A stretch of 64,000 bases of DNA from Belnapia mucosa (GTDB taxonomy: Bacteria; Pseudomonadota; Alphaproteobacteria; Acetobacterales; Acetobacteraceae): the NCBI RefSeq assembly GCF_016775475.1, contig NZ_JAEUXJ010000002.1, positions 472,013 through 536,012 on the forward strand, in the 5' to 3' direction. The notes below the pieces were generated by a model that saw only the letters and a list, made by a program, of their open reading frames with translations, was not told the origin of the DNA and searched no databases. Shown piece by piece: positions 61,642 to 64,000 of this stretch. Within the stretch, counting starts at the first letter, position 1, and each line of letters starts with the position of its first letter. Made by a program: the position numbers and the translations under genes.

Positions 61642-62697
61642 ATGGCCACCCCGCTCCTCGACATCCGCCGCATCTATGTCGAGCCCGCCGCCGCGGCCCT
61701 GCCGCGCGGCCGGGCGATCCTCGACCGCTTCCCCGAGGCCGAACGGATCGAGGTCGAGTCGCACTGGCGCATCCCGGAGCTGCGCGAGGCCGATCCGGAG
61801 GAATTCCTCCGCCCGAAGCGGGAAGTGCTGGTCCTCGGCGTGAAGAAGGGGATGAGCTTCCGCCCCAATGGCCGCAGCGCCGATTTCATCGCGCCCTCCA
61901 CCTCGAACGGTTGCGCCATGGCCTGCGCCTATTGCTATGTCGCGCGGCGCAAGGGCCATGCGAACCCGGTTACCGTCTTCGCCAATATCGAGGAGATCCT
62001 GGCCGCCACTGCCCGCCACGCCGCGCGCCAGGGCCCGAAGCGGGAGGCCAACCAGGTCGATCCCGCTTCCTGGGTCTATGACCTCGGCGAGAATGGCGAC
62101 CTCTCGGTCGATGCGCTGATCTCCGACAATGTGCGCGATCTGGTGGCGCTGTTCCGCAGCCTGCACCATGCCAAGGGCAGCTTCGCCACCAAGGGCGTGA
62201 ACCCGGCGCTGCTCGATTACGATCCGCAAGGCCGCACCCGCATCCGCATGTCGCTGATGCCGCCCACGATGGCGAAGCTATTGGATGTGCGCGCCGCGCC
62301 CATCGCCGAGCGCATCGCCTTCCTGCCGGAGCTGCATCGCGCTGGCTACGAGCTGCACCTGAATTTCTCGCCCGTTGTCCTGCACGAAGGCTGGGAGGCG
62401 GAATGGAAGGCGCTCTTCGCGGAACTGGATGCGGTGCTGCCCGCTGCGGTGAAGGACCAGCTCGCGGCGGAGATCATCATGCTCACCCATAATGAAGCGC
62501 TGCATGAGGTGAACCTCGCCTGGCACCCCAAGGCCGAGGAGATGCTCTGGCGGCCCGATATCCAGGAGGAGAAGCGGTCCGAGGCGGGCGGGACCAACCT
62601 TCGCTACCGCACCGGCTGGAAGGGGCGCTGGCTCGCGCGCTTCCAGGCACTGCTGGCGCGGCACATGCCCTATTGCCGGGTGCGCTATGCCTTTTGA
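61642..62697 (+). CDS. Radical SAM protein, spore photoproduct lyase family (member A, lacking the catalytic Cys)
   Basis: A 351-residue protein. The radical SAM motif is C91-x3-C95-x2-C98 in TSNGCAMACAYCYVARRKGH, followed by VFANIEEIL as in SPL proteins. Later come TRIRMSLMPPTMAKLLD, LNFSPVVLHEGWEAEWKALF and LTHNEALHEVNLAWHPKAEE. Where spore photoproduct lyase has the hydrogen-donor Cys (FEASCTSD-type segment), this protein has WVYDLGENGDLSV with no Cys. So it binds a 4Fe-4S cluster and SAM, but is unlikely to do the SPL reaction by the same route. The end overlaps member B by 11 bases. Confidence 0.88.
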   Translation: MATPLLDIRRIYVEPAAAALPRGRAILDRFPEAERIEVESHWRIPELREADPEEFLRPKREVLVLGVKKGMSFRPNGRSADFIAPSTSNGCAMACAYCYVARRKGHANPVTVFANIEEILAATARHAARQGPKREANQVDPASWVYDLGENGDLSVDALISDNVRDLVALFRSLHHAKGSFATKGVNPALLDYDPQGRTRIRMSLMPPTMAKLLDVRAAPIAERIAFLPELHRAGYELHLNFSPVVLHEGWEAEWKALFAELDAVLPAAVKDQLAAEIIMLTHNEALHEVNLAWHPKAEEMLWRPDIQEEKRSEAGGTNLRYRTGWKGRWLARFQALLARHMPYCRVRYAF

Positions 62698-63751
62698 CGC
62701 AGCAGCGCCGCCACGCCTCTGGGTGCCGAAGCGGGTGCTGGCGACGCCGGCCGCGCTGTCCTGGCCAGCGGGCACCGCCATGGCCGAGCGCGCCGCTGCC
62801 CTCGGCGCCGAGATCGTCGCGCTCAAATCGGACCGGCTGACCGGCCTGCCCGATACCTACCGGGATGCGAAGACGACGCTCGCCCTGGTCGTCGCCCCGC
62901 CCAGCAAGCGCCGGCCGCAGCCCATCCCGCCCAGCGCCGATTTCCGCTTCGACCTCGCCGCCGGCTGCCCGGCGCATTGCGGGTATTGCTACCTCGCGGG
63001 GTCGCTCGCCGGGCCGCCGATCATCCGCGCCTATGCCAACCTGCCGGAGATCCTGGCGGAGCTGCCGCCGCTGCTCGGCCAGGGCCGCGTCACTTCCCGC
63101 GATGCCACCAGGGCGGGGGAGGGCACGACCTTCGAATGCTCCTGCTACACCGATCCCTTGGCGCTGGAGCACATCACCGGCGCGCTCGCCACCACCATCC
63201 GCCGCTTCGGCGAATGGGATGCGCCGGTGCAGCTCCGCTTCACCACCAAATTCGATGCGGTGGAGCCGCTGCTTTCCCTGCCGCACAACCGCCGCACCCG
63301 CATCCGTTTCTCGGTCAATGCCGCCGGCGCCGAGCGCTTCGAGGGCGGCGCCCCGCGCATGCCGGTGCGCCTCGCCGCGATGCGGCGAATGGCCGAGGCC
63401 GGCTACCGCATCGGCCTCACCGTTGCGCCGATCCTGCGTCTGCCGGGCTGGCAGGCGCAGTATGACCGGCTGCTGGAAGAGTGCGGGGCGGCGCTGGCCG
63501 GCATCCCCGATCCCGACCTCACCGTGGAGCTGATCACCCACCGCTTCACCGAATCCTCGCGCGAGGTCTTGCGCGGCTGGTATCCTGGCAGCAGCCTCGA
63601 GATGGACGAGGCGCAGCGGAGCCGGAAGACGACCAAATTCGGCGGGGTGAAATACGTCTTCCCGCGCGAGGCGATGGCGGAGCTGCGCGCCGGGCTGGAA
63701 GCGAGCCTCGCCCGCCACCTTCCGGGGGCGCGGCGGCTCTACTGGACCTGA
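62687..63751 (+). CDS. Radical SAM protein, spore photoproduct lyase family (member B, catalytic Cys kept)
   Basis: A 354-residue protein closer to true SplB. The radical SAM cysteines are C94, C98 and C101 in AAGCPAHCGYCYLAGSL, then RAYANLPEIL. FECSCYTDPLALEHITGAL holds C153 at the position of the hydrogen-donating Cys of spore photoproduct lyase. LRFTTKFDAVEPLL, RTRIRFSVNA and FELI-like VELITHRFTESSREV complete the match. In spore formers SPL repairs a thymine dimer made in dry spores. Here a related DNA lesion or different substrate must be assumed. It starts inside member A. Confidence 0.88.
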   Translation: MPFDAAAPPRLWVPKRVLATPAALSWPAGTAMAERAAALGAEIVALKSDRLTGLPDTYRDAKTTLALVVAPPSKRRPQPIPPSADFRFDLAAGCPAHCGYCYLAGSLAGPPIIRAYANLPEILAELPPLLGQGRVTSRDATRAGEGTTFECSCYTDPLALEHITGALATTIRRFGEWDAPVQLRFTTKFDAVEPLLSLPHNRRTRIRFSVNAAGAERFEGGAPRMPVRLAAMRRMAEAGYRIGLTVAPILRLPGWQAQYDRLLEECGAALAGIPDPDLTVELITHRFTESSREVLRGWYPGSSLEMDEAQRSRKTTKFGGVKYVFPREAMAELRAGLEASLARHLPGARRLYWT

Positions 63752-63768
63752 GGCGGGGAGGGGAAGGC

Positions 63769-64000
63769 ATGGCCGAGGCGTGTGTCACGCTGATCGTCGG
63801 CGCCAGCGGCGCCGCCGCGACGCGCATCGCGGGCCATCTCGCCACGGCGCCGGGCTTCGCGCCGATCGGCCTCTCCCGCCGCGTGCCGGAGGGGGCCGGC
63901 GCCTGGATCGCCGCCGACCTGACCGATGCCGCCGGCCTCGCCCGTGCCCTCGTGGAGCGGCCGGATATCACGCATATCGTCTATGCCTCCCGCGCGCCGC
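63769..64000 (+). CDS. PRISE/VEP1-like SDR-family protein, N-terminal part (3' end off window)
   Basis: The visible 77 residues start TLIVGASGAAATRIAGHL (dinucleotide site), continue FAPIGLSRRVPEGAGAWIAA, with the following ADLTDAAGL, and end DITHIVYASRAP. That pattern, with a short T-H-I/V-F/Y-Y/A at the end of strand 4, fits the PRISE group (progesterone 5-beta-reductase/iridoid synthase-like), extended SDR proteins that reduce enones with NADPH. AGGGGAAGG lies just before the ATG. It is 17 bases downstream of the second SPL-family gene and may share its transcript. Confidence 0.65.
   Translation, partial: MAEACVTLIVGASGAAATRIAGHLATAPGFAPIGLSRRVPEGAGAWIAADLTDAAGLARALVERPDITHIVYASRAP

Overview
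The window is very GC-rich chromosomal DNA from an alphaproteobacterium. The gene set fits the Acetobacteraceae, a Roseomonas-like relative; this placement is an inference from gene content and codon use, not a database match. Pointers are an NDUFA12-type complex I protein beside an MlaD-like protein and a DUF2155 protein, GapR (DUF2312), a DUF1244 protein, LpxI rather than LpxH, HutF-type histidine degradation, and the order rpsB-tsf-pyrH-frr-uppS-cdsA-dxr-rseP-bamA-skp-lpxD-fabZ-lpxA-lpxI. The contig is cut inside a gene at both ends: a P-type ATPase at the left and a PRISE-like SDR at the right. No rRNA, tRNA, CRISPR array, intact insertion sequence or prophage was seen.

Left part (1-14.9 kb). 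After the ATPase tail comes a frameshifted remnant of an M20-type amidohydrolase, then an AT-richer islet carrying one HNH-like gene (1382-2212). Next, on the minus strand, is a chain of start/stop overlaps, mlaD-small ORF-DUF2155-MBL hydrolase, with NDUFA12 upstream and a TauD-like dioxygenase downstream. A plus-strand group follows: a degenerate ribonucleotide-reductase-like TSCPD protein, RidA and a GNAT-like protein. Then come minus-strand lpxB-nitrilase-GNAT and COG0523 GTPase-hisI, divergent from a Zur-like regulator with two small genes behind it.

Middle (15-29 kb). There is a complete four-subunit sarcosine oxidase operon (soxBDAG), a hybrid histidine kinase with four PAS domains, gapR and a DUF1244 gene. 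Glycerate 2-kinase follows, then a pyruvate kinase whose reading frame begins with a YdaS/Cro-like helix-turn-helix domain and is preceded by a perfect-pairing RNA hairpin. A 2OG-Fe(II) oxygenase and an orphan peptide-type binding protein complete this part.

Core block (29.4-46 kb). These are translation (rpsB, tsf, frr), pyrimidine (pyrH), undecaprenyl and isoprenoid (uppS, dxr), phospholipid (cdsA), outer membrane assembly (rseP, bamA, skp) and lipid A (lpxD, fabZ, lpxA, lpxI) genes in one direction. They are followed by a glyoxalase and a ycjX-ycjF pair. Many genes here use TTG or GTG starts, and lpxB lies about 30 kb away.

Right part (46-64 kb). A Bug-type solute receptor is divergent from a tartrate dehydrogenase-like enzyme; with the glycerate kinase and pyruvate kinase upstream this could form a route from tartrate to pyruvate. 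Then come a group of minus-strand genes with a duplicated gene-end remnant, a hutU-hutH-hutI-thioesterase operon, a membrane glycosyltransferase, a PAP2 phosphatase and a lipid kinase. hutF is coupled to an SDR gene. Two overlapping radical SAM genes of the spore photoproduct lyase family follow, in an organism that should not sporulate.

The items most worth following are the HTH-pyruvate kinase fusion with its hairpin, the paired SPL-like enzymes of which only one keeps the catalytic cysteine, and the catalytically stripped RNR-like protein with tandem DnaA-box-like repeats upstream.
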